A stretch of 64,000 nucleotides of DNA from Leucobacter chromiireducens (lineage in GTDB: Bacteria; Actinomycetota; Actinomycetes; Actinomycetales; Microbacteriaceae): contig NZ_RPDI01000001.1 of the NCBI RefSeq assembly GCF_003917135.1, positions 1 through 64,000 of the forward strand. Reading direction: 5' to 3'. Position 1 is the first letter of the stretch, and each line of letters opens with the position of its first letter. Of this stretch, positions 25,791-35,359 are shown piece after piece. Below the pieces are notes generated by a model. It saw only the letters and a program-made list of their open reading frames with translations. It made no database searches and was not told the DNA's origin. The position numbers and the translations under genes are program-made.

Positions 25791-26828
25791 ATGCGAGCAG
25801 TCACATACGTCAAGAACAACACGGTCGAGGTGCGCGAGAAGCCCACGCCCGAAATCGCGCCGGATCAGGTGCTGCTGCGAGTTGGCGGCGCCGGGGTGTG
25901 CCACTCCGACATCTCGATTATCGGCATGGGCGACGACAACCCGCTCATCGGCAGCACGCTCGGGCACGAGGTCGCTGGCACCGTTGAGCAGCTCGGGAGC
26001 GACGTCACCGGCTGGGAGGTGGGCCAGCGCGCCATCGTCTCGCTGGTCCTGTCCTGCGGGCAGTGCCGCGAGTGCCTCGCAGGCCGCGACAACCAGTGCG
26101 AGGTCGTCTCACCGCGCGGCTCGCTCGCGCCGCTCTCGCCGGGCATCGGCACCCCGGGCGGCATGGCCGACTACATCGCGGTGCGCGCGCACCACCTCGA
26201 TCCGATCGGGGAGCTCGACCCGGTGGTGGCCGCCCCGCTCGCCGACGCCGCGCTGACGCCCATGCACGCGATCAACACGGTGCGCGATCGCCTCTCCGGC
26301 GACGCGACGGTCGTGACGATCGGCCTCGGCGGGCTCGGCCACATGGCGCTCCAGATCCTCGCCGCGACCACGGGCGCGCGCATCATCGCGCTCGACACGG
26401 ACCCCGACAAGCTCGCGTTCGCCGAGACGCACGGGGCGGATCTCGCCTTGCCGAGCAACGGGGACGCCGCGGCGCGCATCCTCGCGGAAACGGGCGGGGT
26501 GGGCGCCGACGTCGTGTTCGACTTCGTCGGCGTGCAGCCCACCGTCGACCTCGCGCTCGCGGTGGTGCGCGGCGGCGGCGCGATCCGCTTCGTCGGCCTC
26601 GGCGGGGGCTCGTTCACCTACACGGCGGGCAACAGCGCACTCCCGTGGGGCGTGAACATCGAGCGCGCATACGGCGGCACCCGCGCCGACATGCGTCAGG
26701 TCGTCGCGCTCGCGCAGGCCGGCAAGATCGGCGTCGAGGTGGTGCGCTACGGCCTCGACGACGCCGTGCAGGCTTTCGACGATCTGCATCACGGCCGCGT
26801 TGCCGGCCGCGCGGTCCTCGTGCCGTAG
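25791..26828 (+). CDS. Zinc-dependent alcohol dehydrogenase (MDR family)
   Basis: A 345-residue medium-chain dehydrogenase. The catalytic zinc site uses GVCHSD and GHEVAG, a structural zinc loop CGQCRECLAGRDNQC is complete, and the Rossmann motif is GLGGLGHMALQIL. ATG at 25791 follows AGGAGGAGAA, one of the strongest ribosome-binding sites here. Substrate unknown. Monocistronic between the divergent rib operon and convergent murG homologue. Confidence 0.93.
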   Translation: MRAVTYVKNNTVEVREKPTPEIAPDQVLLRVGGAGVCHSDISIIGMGDDNPLIGSTLGHEVAGTVEQLGSDVTGWEVGQRAIVSLVLSCGQCRECLAGRDNQCEVVSPRGSLAPLSPGIGTPGGMADYIAVRAHHLDPIGELDPVVAAPLADAALTPMHAINTVRDRLSGDATVVTIGLGGLGHMALQILAATTGARIIALDTDPDKLAFAETHGADLALPSNGDAAARILAETGGVGADVVFDFVGVQPTVDLALAVVRGGGAIRFVGLGGGSFTYTAGNSALPWGVNIERAYGGTRADMRQVVALAQAGKIGVEVVRYGLDDAVQAFDDLHHGRVAGRAVLVP

Positions 26829-26856
26829 GAAGCACGCCGACGTGTCGGCCGGTGCG

Positions 26857-27945
26857 TCAGCCAGCCGACACGCGGCCGCCGACCGCCCGCTCCACCAGCG
26901 CGAGCAGGCGGTCGGTGCCGTCGCGCGTGCCGAACGCCGCAGCAGCCGCGGCCATCCTGGCGCGCTCCGCCGGGTCGCCGAGCAGGGGAACCACCCGAGC
27001 GGAGACGGCGGCGGCGGTGAACGCTCGGTCGTCGACGAGGCGCGCGCCACCCGCGGCGACGACGCCGCGCGCGTTGAGCGCCTGCTCGCCGTTGCCCACC
27101 GCGTACGGCACGTACACGGCGGGGATCCCGAGCGCGCTGAGCTCGCTCACCGTCGCGGAGCCCGAGCGGCACACCACGAGGTCCGCCACCGCGTACGCGA
27201 GGTCCATGCGCTCCGCGTACGGCAGCACCACGCGGTCGGGGGAGCCCCCGGGATCCACCTCGTCGGCGCGCGCGTTCCCGGTCACGTGCAGCAGCTGCCA
27301 GCCCGCGGCGATCACCTCGGGCCAGGCGGCGACGAACGCATCGTTGATGCGCCGCGCCCCGGCCGAGCCGCCAAACACGAGCAGCACGGGCCGATCCGGA
27401 TCGAGGCCGAAATGCCGCGCGGCGGCTGCGCGCTCAGCGGCCAGGTCGAGCCCCTCGATCTCCGCGCGGAGCGGCATACCGACGACCTCGGCGCCGCGCA
27501 GCTGCGTGTCGGGGAACACCGTCCCTGCGGCGGCAGCGTGCCGCGCGCCCCACACATTCGCGAGGCCTGGGCGGGCGTTCGCCTCGTGCAGCACAAACGG
27601 GACGCCCTCGCGCCGCGCGGCGACATACGCGGGCATCGCCGCGTAGCCGCCGAAGCCGAGCACCACGTCGACCTCGCGCTCGCGCAGGAGCTCACGCGAG
27701 CGCGCCACCGCGCGGAGGAAGCGGCCGGGGAAGCGCAGCGCCGCAGCGTTCGGCCGGCGGGGAAACGGCACGCGCGGGATCGTCTCAAGCGCATAGCCGC
27801 GCTCGGGCACCAGCCGCGCTTCGAGCCCCTCCGCGGTGCCGAGCACCACGATGCCGGCGCCGCGGGTGCGGAGGCGGTCGGCGGTCGCGAGGAGCGGGTT
27901 GACGTGCCCAGCGGTGCCGCCGCCTGCGAGCAGATAGGTCGTCAT
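26857..27945 (-). CDS. murG: MurG-type UDP-GlcNAc:lipid I N-acetylglucosaminyltransferase
   Basis: A 362-residue GT28 enzyme, convincingly MurG: AGGGTAGHVNP glycine-rich loop, VLGFGGYAAMPAY, the lipid-facing HEANARPGLAN, FGGSAGARRIN, and the donor-sugar motif VVCRSGSATVSELSALGIPA with YAVGNGEQALNA. It would convert lipid I to lipid II. It is outside any division/cell-wall cluster and stands alone, divergent from alr-ddl. Whether another murG exists elsewhere decides if this is the housekeeping copy. Leaderless start. Confidence 0.93.
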   Translation of the reverse strand: MTTYLLAGGGTAGHVNPLLATADRLRTRGAGIVVLGTAEGLEARLVPERGYALETIPRVPFPRRPNAAALRFPGRFLRAVARSRELLREREVDVVLGFGGYAAMPAYVAARREGVPFVLHEANARPGLANVWGARHAAAAGTVFPDTQLRGAEVVGMPLRAEIEGLDLAAERAAAARHFGLDPDRPVLLVFGGSAGARRINDAFVAAWPEVIAAGWQLLHVTGNARADEVDPGGSPDRVVLPYAERMDLAYAVADLVVCRSGSATVSELSALGIPAVYVPYAVGNGEQALNARGVVAAGGARLVDDRAFTAAAVSARVVPLLGDPAERARMAAAAAAFGTRDGTDRLLALVERAVGGRVSAG

Positions 27946-27951
27946 GCGTGC

Positions 27952-27957
27952 AGCCTA
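27952..27957 (-). promoter_or_regulatory. -10 box TAGGCT, leaderless murG homologue
   Basis: On the minus strand TAGGCT ends 6 nt before the ATG. Confidence 0.6.
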
Positions 27958-27993
27958 TGTGCGCGAAGCTGACCGCGCGCCGCATATCGCGAG

Positions 27994-28013
27994 CGTATGC
28001 AAAACCGCATACG
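27994..28013. promoter_or_regulatory. Palindrome between murG and alr
   Basis: Exact CGTATGC / GCATACG inverted repeat with a 6-nt spacer in the short divergent region. Candidate operator for one or both directions. It also contains an in-frame ATG (27997) that could give a longer Alr. Confidence 0.45.
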
Positions 28014-28047
28014 GGGCGGCAACACGGCCGCTGTGAGGCTGGATCGC

Positions 28048-29241
28048 ATGCAGCCAACCGCCTCCGAACTCGTCGTGCACGACGCCGCGATCCGCGCAAA
28101 CACCGCGACGTTCGCGCAGCTCACCGGCGGCCGCGTGATGGCCGTCCTGAAGGCCGACGCGTTCGGCCACGGCGCGATCGCGCGCTCCGTGCTCGAAGCC
28201 GGGGCGTGCTCGATCGGCGTCGCCGCGCTGCCCGAGGCGCTCGCGCTCCGTGCCGACGGCATCGACGCGCCGCTGCTCAGCTGGCTCAACACCCCGGACG
28301 CCGACTTCGCGGCGGCGATCGCCGCGCGGATCGAGCTCGCGGTGCCGAGCGCCGCCCACCTGCACGCGATCGGCGCCGTCGCGGTACGACTCGGGGCGCG
28401 GGCCAGCGTGCACCTCCACGCCGACGTCGGCATGGCGCGCGATGGCTGCCCGCCGCGCGACTGGTCGGCGCTCTGCACGCTCGCCCGTGAGTACGAGGCG
28501 ATCGGCGCGATCACCGTCACCGGCATCATGGGGCACCTGTCGTGCGCGGATGACCCCGAGCACCCGCAGAACACCCGCGAGCGCCTCATGTTCGAGAACG
28601 CCGCGCGCACCGCCGTGCGGCGCGGCCTCGCCCCGCGCACCCTGCACCTCGCCGCCACCGCCGCGACGCTCACGGGCGCGGTGCCCGGCTTTGACGTATC
28701 GCGCATCGGCGCTGGCATCTTCGGCATTGACCCGTCGGGCACGACGCGCGCGCTCCGGCCGGCGCTCACCCTCCGCTCGCGCGTGGTGTCGGCGCGCGAG
28801 GTCGACGCGGGAACCGGGGTGGGGTACGGCCTCGACTACGTGGCCGAGCGGCGCACGCACCTCGCCCTCCTCCCCGTCGGTTACGGCGACGGCCTACCAC
28901 GCGAGGCCTCGGGCCGCGCCGAGGTGCTGGTTCGCGGCAGGAGGCGCCCGATCGCCGGCCGCGTCTCCATGGACATGGTGGTGGTCGACACGGGCGACGA
29001 GCTGCTCGACCCCGGCGAATCGGTCACGTTCTTCGGGCCGGGCGAGGCCGGCGAACCGACCGTCGCCGAGTGGGCCGAGTGGTCGCACACCATCGAGCAC
29101 GAGATCGTGACGCGCCTCGGCAGCCGCGCGTCGCGCATAAGCCGCACGCTCGACACCGGCCCGGCCGCCGGCCCGGCTGCCGGCCCAGCCGCCGGCCGCG
29201 CAGCTGCCCAGACCCCAGCGGCCGACACCGTCGCCGCCTAA
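28048..29241 (+). CDS. alr: Alanine racemase
   Basis: PLP enzyme interconverting L- and D-alanine. 397 residues from ATG 28048. PLP lysine lies in MAVLKADAFGHGA (usual AVVKANAYGHG), and the second-domain motif RRPIAGRVSMDMVVVD is present. Ala at the position usually taken by Asn is a small deviation. The C-terminus ends in PAAG repeats unrelated to the fold. Starts at 27997 or GTG 28033 are possible. It precedes ddl by 19 nt, making a D-Ala-D-Ala supply operon. Confidence 0.92.
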   Translation: MQPTASELVVHDAAIRANTATFAQLTGGRVMAVLKADAFGHGAIARSVLEAGACSIGVAALPEALALRADGIDAPLLSWLNTPDADFAAAIAARIELAVPSAAHLHAIGAVAVRLGARASVHLHADVGMARDGCPPRDWSALCTLAREYEAIGAITVTGIMGHLSCADDPEHPQNTRERLMFENAARTAVRRGLAPRTLHLAATAATLTGAVPGFDVSRIGAGIFGIDPSGTTRALRPALTLRSRVVSAREVDAGTGVGYGLDYVAERRTHLALLPVGYGDGLPREASGRAEVLVRGRRRPIAGRVSMDMVVVDTGDELLDPGESVTFFGPGEAGEPTVAEWAEWSHTIEHEIVTRLGSRASRISRTLDTGPAAGPAAGPAAGRAAAQTPAADTVAA

Positions 29242-29260
29242 CACTCAGGAGATCACCGCC

Positions 29261-30295
29261 ATGCCGCACCCGTCCACCCCAGCATCGCTTCGCCGCCCGC
29301 GCGATGGCCGCACCCGACCGCAGCCCGCGCGCATCGCCGTCATCGGGGGCGGCGCGAACGACGAGCACAGCGTCTCGCTCGCCTCCGCCGCCGCGGTCGC
29401 TGGCGCGGTGCGCGAGCTCGAACTCACCGCGGTGCCCCTCACGATTGCGGCGGACGGCTCGTGGCGCGATGAGGCCGGGGCGCCCCTCCCCGCGCACGAG
29501 GTGGTGCAGCAGCTCGCCGCGTGCGACGCCGCGTTCCCCGTGCTGCACGGGGTGAACGGCGAGGACGGCACGATCGCCGGCTTCCTGCAGCTGTGCGGGG
29601 TGCCCGACGCCGGATCCCCGGTGCGCGCCGGCGCGATCGCCATGGACAAGCAGGCGACGAAGCGCCTCGCGGCGGAGCTCGGGATCGGCGTGGCGCCTGG
29701 CGTGCTCGCCGCAGCGCGCGGTGCGGAGCCGACCGACGTGCTCGCCGGCGACGGGGCTGGCGCGCTCACGCCGCCGTTCGTGGTGAAGCCGGCGAGCGGC
29801 GGGTCGAGCAACGGCGTCTTCGTTGTGCCGGATCGCGCGGGGCTCGCTGCCGCGGTTGAGCTGGCGCGCGACTTCGGGGAGCCCGTGCTCGTTGAGCAGT
29901 ACGTGCGCGGGCGCGAGATCGACATTGCGGTGTTCCGCGACCGCACGGGGGAGCTCCGGGTGGGAGCGACGCTCGAGATCGGGGTCGTGCCTGGCGGCGT
30001 GTTCGACCGCGCCGAGAAGTACGACGGCAGCGCCGAGTTCACGGTGCCGGCTCCGCTTGACGAGGCCGAGGAGGCGGCGGTGCGGCGCGCGGCGGTGCGG
30101 CTGTACGAGGCGCTCGGCTGTCGCGGCGTCGCGCGCTTCGACTTCTTCCTCGCCGACGGTGGGCTCGTGCTGAACGAGGTGAACACGGCCCCGGGCATGA
30201 CCGAGCAGTCGCAGGTGCCGCGCATGTACGCTGCGCGCGGGCTGAACTACTCGGGCCTGATCGCTGAGCTGATCGCGGCGGCGCTCGCCCGCTAA
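29261..30295 (+). CDS. ddl: D-alanine--D-alanine ligase
   Basis: A 344-residue ATP-grasp ligase. N-terminal GGGANDEHSVSLASA, ATP-binding FVVKPASGGSSNGVFVV, omega-loop DRAEKYDGSAE, and Mg2+ site VLNEVNTAPGMTEQS. The loop Tyr in EKY fits D-Ala (or D-Ser) rather than D-lactate as second substrate. The C-terminal third (ALGCRGVARFDFFLADGGLVLNEVNT) resembles Van-type and Ddl ligases alike. AGGAG precedes the ATG. Confidence 0.93.
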   Translation: MPHPSTPASLRRPRDGRTRPQPARIAVIGGGANDEHSVSLASAAAVAGAVRELELTAVPLTIAADGSWRDEAGAPLPAHEVVQQLAACDAAFPVLHGVNGEDGTIAGFLQLCGVPDAGSPVRAGAIAMDKQATKRLAAELGIGVAPGVLAAARGAEPTDVLAGDGAGALTPPFVVKPASGGSSNGVFVVPDRAGLAAAVELARDFGEPVLVEQYVRGREIDIAVFRDRTGELRVGATLEIGVVPGGVFDRAEKYDGSAEFTVPAPLDEAEEAAVRRAAVRLYEALGCRGVARFDFFLADGGLVLNEVNTAPGMTEQSQVPRMYAARGLNYSGLIAELIAAALAR

Positions 30296-30322
30296 CCCCG
30301 CCCGCCCGCGCCCCGCCCCGCC

Positions 30323-30398
30323 GACATCGCGCGCATCTTTCGAGAACGAGCGCACCTTCGCGGAAATGCGGCACTACTCGAAAGATGCGCGCGATGTC
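30323..30398. repeat. Dispersed intergenic palindrome, copy A (22-bp perfect stem)
   Basis: Arms 30323-30344 and 30377-30398 are exact inverted repeats, fitting a bidirectional terminator between the convergent ddl and amidohydrolase genes. The inner sequence CGAGAACGAGCGCACCTTCG recurs in copies B and C. Confidence 0.8.
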
Positions 30399-30420
30399 GA
30401 TGTGGCGGGACCACGCTGGT

Positions 30421-31899
30421 CTAGGGCGCGAGCTCCGGCGCGCGATGCGTCAGACGCCCACCGACGAGCGTCGCGGCGACGCCCATCGCGGACAGCTGCT
30501 CGGGATCGCTGCGCAGCGGATCCCGGTCGAGCAACACGAGGTCGGCGAGATCGCCCACCGCCGGTCGCAGCGCCCCGCGCATGGACGCCGCGAGGGCGAC
30601 CGCGACCGGGATCCGCTCGGCCGGCGTCCACGGGCTCTCGCCCGGGCGGGAGCGCGTCACCGCGGCCTGGATCCAGCGCCACGGGTCGAGCGGGGCGACT
30701 GGCGCGTCCGAGCCGAACACGAGGTGCGCGCCCGACGCGTGGAGCGTCGCAAGGGGGAACGAACGCGCGGCACGCCCCGGCCACTGCAACTCGGTGGCCT
30801 CGCGGTCGTCGACGAGGTGCTCGGGCTGCACGCTCGCGGTGATCCCGAGCTCCGCGAAGCGGGCGATGTCCGCCTCGCGGAGCAGCTGGGCGTGCTCCAT
30901 CCGGCCGCCCCGGCCCAGCGCCGCGTATGCGTCGAGCACCTGGGCGACCGCGCGATCGCCGATGGCGTGCAGGGTGAGATCGAGTTCGGCTGCCGTGGCC
31001 CGGCGCATCATCGCGAGGAGGTCGTCGGCCGACACGAGCGAGCGGCCGTGCCCGCCGGTGGGGTAGGGGTCGCAGCACCAGGCCGTGCCCGTGCCGAGCG
31101 AACCGTCGGTGATCATCTTGAGCGGGCCCACCGTCAGCAGCCCGGCGCGGCCGAGCGGGTCGCCCGAGCGGTACCCGGCCTCGATCGCGCGGTCGAGCTT
31201 GTTCGGGTAGATTCCGGCCTCCACGCGCAGCAGCTCGAACCCCGCCGCCTCGCGGCGCAGCCAGTCGTCGATGCACCACCGCATCTCGAGATCGACGATG
31301 CCCACCACGCCACGCGCGGCGGCGGCGCGGCCAGCGCGGGCCACGAGCTCGTCGAGCGCCGCGGGGGCGAGCGAATCGAGCTCGCGGAGCAGGGCGAAGC
31401 ACTCGTCCTCGACGATGTGCCCATCGCCGGACACGGGCAGCCCGCGCGCGGCGAGCGCCGCGGAGTTCAGCCACACCCCGTGCAGGTCAGCGCCGATCAC
31501 CAGGAGCGGACGGGCGCCCGCGATCGCGTCGAGCGCCGCACGCGTGATCCCGGCGGTCCACGCACCGGCCCTGGCGCGCACCGCGATGAACTCCGCACCA
31601 GGGTGCGCGCCGGGCGCGGCCTCGTCGGCGCGGAGCCCGGCCGCGAGGAGCTCGAGCGCCTCGGCCGCAGACTCGGCCGCGCCGAGGTCGAAACGGCTCG
31701 ACTGCTGCGCCCACTGGCCGAAGTGCACGTGCTCGTCCCACAGCCCCGAGGTGAGGAAGCGGCCGTCGGCGTCGAGCCCGCCGGGCAGGCGCGCAGCTGC
31801 GCCGGCCGGCGCGATCCGCGCGATCCTGCCGTGCTCGATCACGACGTCGACGGGGGCGTCCTGCCCGAGCATGCGGACGGAGCGGAGCTGCGAGATCAT
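30421..31899 (-). CDS. Amidohydrolase family protein (YtcJ-like) 1
   Basis: A 492-residue metal-dependent hydrolase of the amidohydrolase superfamily: HxH site DEHVHFGQW, ITDGSLGTGTAWC, LHAIGDRAVAQ, RMEHAQLL and FGSDAPVAPLDPW supply the usual metal and substrate positions of the YtcJ-like group. Its ATG begins 5 nt after the stop of a second amidohydrolase. Last gene of the minus-strand peptide operon. Relatives act on N-acyl amino acids, amides or imides; the substrate here is unknown but the operon suggests a peptide-derived amide. Confidence 0.88.
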   Translation of the reverse strand: MISQLRSVRMLGQDAPVDVVIEHGRIARIAPAGAAARLPGGLDADGRFLTSGLWDEHVHFGQWAQQSSRFDLGAAESAAEALELLAAGLRADEAAPGAHPGAEFIAVRARAGAWTAGITRAALDAIAGARPLLVIGADLHGVWLNSAALAARGLPVSGDGHIVEDECFALLRELDSLAPAALDELVARAGRAAAARGVVGIVDLEMRWCIDDWLRREAAGFELLRVEAGIYPNKLDRAIEAGYRSGDPLGRAGLLTVGPLKMITDGSLGTGTAWCCDPYPTGGHGRSLVSADDLLAMMRRATAAELDLTLHAIGDRAVAQVLDAYAALGRGGRMEHAQLLREADIARFAELGITASVQPEHLVDDREATELQWPGRAARSFPLATLHASGAHLVFGSDAPVAPLDPWRWIQAAVTRSRPGESPWTPAERIPVAVALAASMRGALRPAVGDLADLVLLDRDPLRSDPEQLSAMGVAATLVGGRLTHRAPELAP

Positions 31900-31904
31900 G
31901 CTCG

Positions 31905-33587
31905 CTACGGTACCCGGTGGGCGACCGCGCCGTTCACCACCGTGAGCAGCACCTCTGCCTCCGCGAAGCGCTCGGGCGCGGCGCTCAGCGGGTCCTCGCG
32001 GAACACGGCGAGGTCTGCGATCGCCCCCGCGGCAACCACCCCATCCTGCGGGCGATCGATCGCGGCCCACGGGCCGCGGGTGATCGCGACGAGGGTCCGC
32101 TCGCGGGAGAGCGCCTGGTGCGCGTCGACGGCCGGCGCGTCCGAGCCGTGCCTGCGGCGGGTCACGTTCGCGGCGAACACGCGGCGTGCATCGAACTCCT
32201 CGACCGGCCAGTCCGAGCCGAGCGCCACGATCGCGCCAGCGGCGTCGAGATCGGCGATGCGCCAGCCGTTCGCCGCGCGCTCCGAGCCGCGGCCGAGCAG
32301 CGTGGTCCACATGTCGCAGCCGTCCGGGCGCTGCGCGAACGCGTGGATCGGCTGCATGCTGGCGGGGACGCCGAGTTCCGCGAAGCGCGGGACGAGGTGG
32401 TCGGGAATCGTTTCGATGTGCTCGATCCGGTGGGTGACCCCGCGCGCGTGCTCCGGGATCGAAGCGACGGCGTCGAGCACGAACTCGACGGCCCGATCCC
32501 CAATCGCGTGCGTCGCACTCGGCACCCCGTTCTCCGCGAGCGCGTGGATGGTCTGGGTGAACCGCTCACTCGGCACCCAGTAGGGTTCGAGCCCGCCGCC
32601 GCGCGTGTCCGCCTCGAACAGCCACGCCGAGCCGTTGTCGATGCTGCCGTCGAGCATGAACTTCACGCCCTCGACCTGCCACCGCCGGCCGCCGACGCCC
32701 TGCAGGTCGATCATGCGGCGGAGGGTCTGCGCCCAGGGCTCGGAGGCGCGCCAGAGCGGCGAAACACGCACGCGCACGGGCAACTCGCCCGTCTCCTCGA
32801 GCGCACGCAGCACCTCGATGTCGCCCTCCTCCATGTTCATCTGGTGGAGGGAGGTGTATCCGGTTGCGGCGAACTCGGCGAGCTTCTCGCGCACCGCCTC
32901 GACGCGCTCCGCGAACGGCATGCGCGGGTAGAGGTCGGTGACGAGCAGCTCGGCGTCGGACTCGATGAGGTAGCCAGTCGGCACGCCGGCGGCGTCGCAC
33001 TCGATCGACGAGTTGTTGCCGAAGTCGCGCGGGCCATCGATGCCGGCGAGCTCCAGCGCGCGCGGGCTCGCGATCACGGAGTGCCCGTCGAACAGCAGCA
33101 GATAGCCGGGGCGCCCGCCGAAGGCGTCGGCGAACGGGGCGTTCGTGATCTCCTCGCCGACGAACAGGTCGAAGGACAGCCCGAAGCCGCGCACCCACTC
33201 ATCGGGGCCGAGCTCGGCAGCGAAGGAGGCGATGCGCTCGGCCACCTCGGCGATGCTGTCGCAGTCGTGCAGCAGCAGCGCGCGGTGCCGTGACTCGGCC
33301 CCCGAGAGCGGGTGCACGTGCGCGTCGACGAAGCCGGCGGTGATGGTCGCGTCGCCGAGCTCGATCACCTCGGCGTCCGTCGTGTCCCAGCCGGCGGCGT
33401 CCGCGCGGGTGCCGACGGCGGCGATGCGCCGCCCGCTCACGGCGACCGCCTGCAGCTCGGGCCGGTCGGCGTCCGCGCCGAGGCCCGTGCGCACGCGCCC
33501 GCCGAGGAGCACGATGTCGGCGCGGACCTGGCCAGCGCGGAGCTGGGCTGCCGGGGCGTGTGCGGGGTGTGTTCCGTGCGCGCTCAT
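31905..33587 (-). CDS. Amidohydrolase family protein (YtcJ-like) 2
   Basis: A 560-residue amidohydrolase with GFVDAHVHPLSG metal site, VKFMLDGSIDNGSAW, THAIGDRAVEF, RIEHIETI and ALGSDWPVEEFD. Longer than its neighbour by about 70 residues, with a wider active-site lid region. ATG 33587 overlaps the stop of the transport ATPase gene (ATGA). Two tandem members may treat different steps or different side-chain products of the imported peptide. Confidence 0.9.
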   Translation of the reverse strand: MSAHGTHPAHAPAAQLRAGQVRADIVLLGGRVRTGLGADADRPELQAVAVSGRRIAAVGTRADAAGWDTTDAEVIELGDATITAGFVDAHVHPLSGAESRHRALLLHDCDSIAEVAERIASFAAELGPDEWVRGFGLSFDLFVGEEITNAPFADAFGGRPGYLLLFDGHSVIASPRALELAGIDGPRDFGNNSSIECDAAGVPTGYLIESDAELLVTDLYPRMPFAERVEAVREKLAEFAATGYTSLHQMNMEEGDIEVLRALEETGELPVRVRVSPLWRASEPWAQTLRRMIDLQGVGGRRWQVEGVKFMLDGSIDNGSAWLFEADTRGGGLEPYWVPSERFTQTIHALAENGVPSATHAIGDRAVEFVLDAVASIPEHARGVTHRIEHIETIPDHLVPRFAELGVPASMQPIHAFAQRPDGCDMWTTLLGRGSERAANGWRIADLDAAGAIVALGSDWPVEEFDARRVFAANVTRRRHGSDAPAVDAHQALSRERTLVAITRGPWAAIDRPQDGVVAAGAIADLAVFREDPLSAAPERFAEAEVLLTVVNGAVAHRVP

Positions 33588-35359
33588 GCGGGCTCCTCGC
33601 TCAGCAGGATCGGGTGTTCGTACTCGGCACCGGCCGCGCGGCGCTGACGCTGCACCACCGGATCGGGCACCGGAACCGCGGCGATGAGTCGCTGCGTGTA
33701 CTCGTGCTGCGGTGCGTGGAGCACGCGCTCGGTGGGGCCGAGCTCGACGAGCTCGCCCTGCTTGAGCACGCCGACGCGGTGCGCGAGCAGCTCGACCACG
33801 GCGAGGTCGTGGCTGATGAACAGCGCGGCGAACCCCAGCTCGCGCTGCAGGCCAGCGAAGATGTCGAGCACCTTCGCCTGCACGGAGACGTCGAGCGCGC
33901 TCGTCGGCTCGTCAGCGATGACGAGCTCGGGGTGCAGCGCGAGGGCGCGTGCGAGGCCAACGCGCTGGCGCTGGCCGCCCGAGAGTTCGAACGGGTGGCG
34001 GTCCGCGTAGGACGCCGGCAGCTCGACCGCGTCGAGCAGCTCGATCGCGCGTGCGCGCTGCTCCCGTTTGCCGCCACCGACGCGGTGGATGCGCATCGGC
34101 TCGGTGATGCACTGCTCAACGGTCATGAACGAGTTGAAGGACGCTGCGGGATCCTGGAACACGAAGCCGATCCTGCGGCGCAGCGCGCGCAGCTCGCGGC
34201 GCTTCAGCGTGGTCAGCTCGGCGCCGAAGACCTGCAGTGAGCCCGCCCCGATGGTCTCCAGCCCGCCGATCGCGCGGCCGATGGTGGACTTGCCCGATCC
34301 GGATTCGCCGACGAGGCCGAGCACCTCGCCGCGCGCGATGGTGAGGTCCACCCCGCGCACCGCGCGCACCGGGTGGGTGCCGAAGCCGCTCGTGTACACG
34401 ACGTCGACGGCGGAGAGCGCCACCGCGGCGTCCGCTGCACCGGATCCCGCGGCCGGAGCGGTGCCGGATCCCGCGCTGGTGTCAGCGTCCGCCTGCGGCG
34501 CGACCGCGGCTGCGGTGAGCCGGCCACCCGCGCCGAGCCGCGGCACCGCGGCGAGCAGCTGCTTCGTGTACTCCTCGCGCGGGTGAGCGAAGAGCTCGGC
34601 GACGGGGGCCTCCTCGACGAGGTCGCCGCGGTACATCACCGCGACGCGGTCGGCGAGGTCGGCCACGACACCCATGTTGTGTGTGATGAGCACGATGGAG
34701 GCGCCGAACTGGTCGCGGCACTCGCGCAGCAGGTCGAGAATCTCCGCCTGCACGGTGACGTCGAGCGCGGTGGTCGGCTCGTCGGCGATGATGACGCGCG
34801 GCCGCAGCGCGAGTGCCATTGCGATGACGATGCGCTGCTTCTGCCCGCCTGAGAACTGGTGCGGGTAGTCGCCGATGCGGCGCTCGGGCTCGGGGATGCC
34901 GACGGCGCGCAGCATCTCGATGGCGCGTGCGCGGCGCTCGGCGCGATCCGTCATCCCGTGCGCTCTGAGCCCCTCCTCGAGCTGCCACCCGATCGTGAAC
35001 ACGGGGTTCAGCGCCGTCGAGGGCTCCTGGAAGATCATGGCGGCGCGGTTGCCGCGCAGCTCCTGCAGCTCGGCGTCCGACGCGCTCAGCACGTCGGTTC
35101 CCGACAGCATTACGACGCCGGAGCGCCGCGTGTGCGGCGGGAACAGGCCGAGCACTGCGCGCGCGGTGAGCGTCTTGCCGGATCCCGACTCGCCCACAAT
35201 GGCGAGGATCTCGCCCGGCTCGACGGTGAGCGACACGTCGTTCACCGCGTGGACCGTGCCGTGCGGGGTGTCGATGTTGAGCGTCAGCCGGTCGATCTCG
35301 AGCGGGAGCGCTGCGGCGCCCGCCGAGGGCTGGGCGGTGGGTGCGGTCGAGGCGGTCAT
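33584..35359 (-). CDS. Oligopeptide ABC transporter, fused DppD-DppF ATPase
   Basis: A 591-residue protein joining both ATPase halves of a dipeptide/oligopeptide (or nickel) importer. The two Walker A motifs both read GESGSGKT/S, the two signatures are FSGGQKQR and LSGGQRQR, and the usual C-terminal peptide-transporter segment (ELFAHPREEYTKQLLAAVP and VLHAPQHEYTQRLIAAVP) follows each half. The linker is Ala/Gly-rich. Overlaps both neighbours by 4 nt. Confidence 0.95.
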   Translation of the reverse strand: MTASTAPTAQPSAGAAALPLEIDRLTLNIDTPHGTVHAVNDVSLTVEPGEILAIVGESGSGKTLTARAVLGLFPPHTRRSGVVMLSGTDVLSASDAELQELRGNRAAMIFQEPSTALNPVFTIGWQLEEGLRAHGMTDRAERRARAIEMLRAVGIPEPERRIGDYPHQFSGGQKQRIVIAMALALRPRVIIADEPTTALDVTVQAEILDLLRECRDQFGASIVLITHNMGVVADLADRVAVMYRGDLVEEAPVAELFAHPREEYTKQLLAAVPRLGAGGRLTAAAVAPQADADTSAGSGTAPAAGSGAADAAVALSAVDVVYTSGFGTHPVRAVRGVDLTIARGEVLGLVGESGSGKSTIGRAIGGLETIGAGSLQVFGAELTTLKRRELRALRRRIGFVFQDPAASFNSFMTVEQCITEPMRIHRVGGGKREQRARAIELLDAVELPASYADRHPFELSGGQRQRVGLARALALHPELVIADEPTSALDVSVQAKVLDIFAGLQRELGFAALFISHDLAVVELLAHRVGVLKQGELVELGPTERVLHAPQHEYTQRLIAAVPVPDPVVQRQRRAAGAEYEHPILLSEEPA

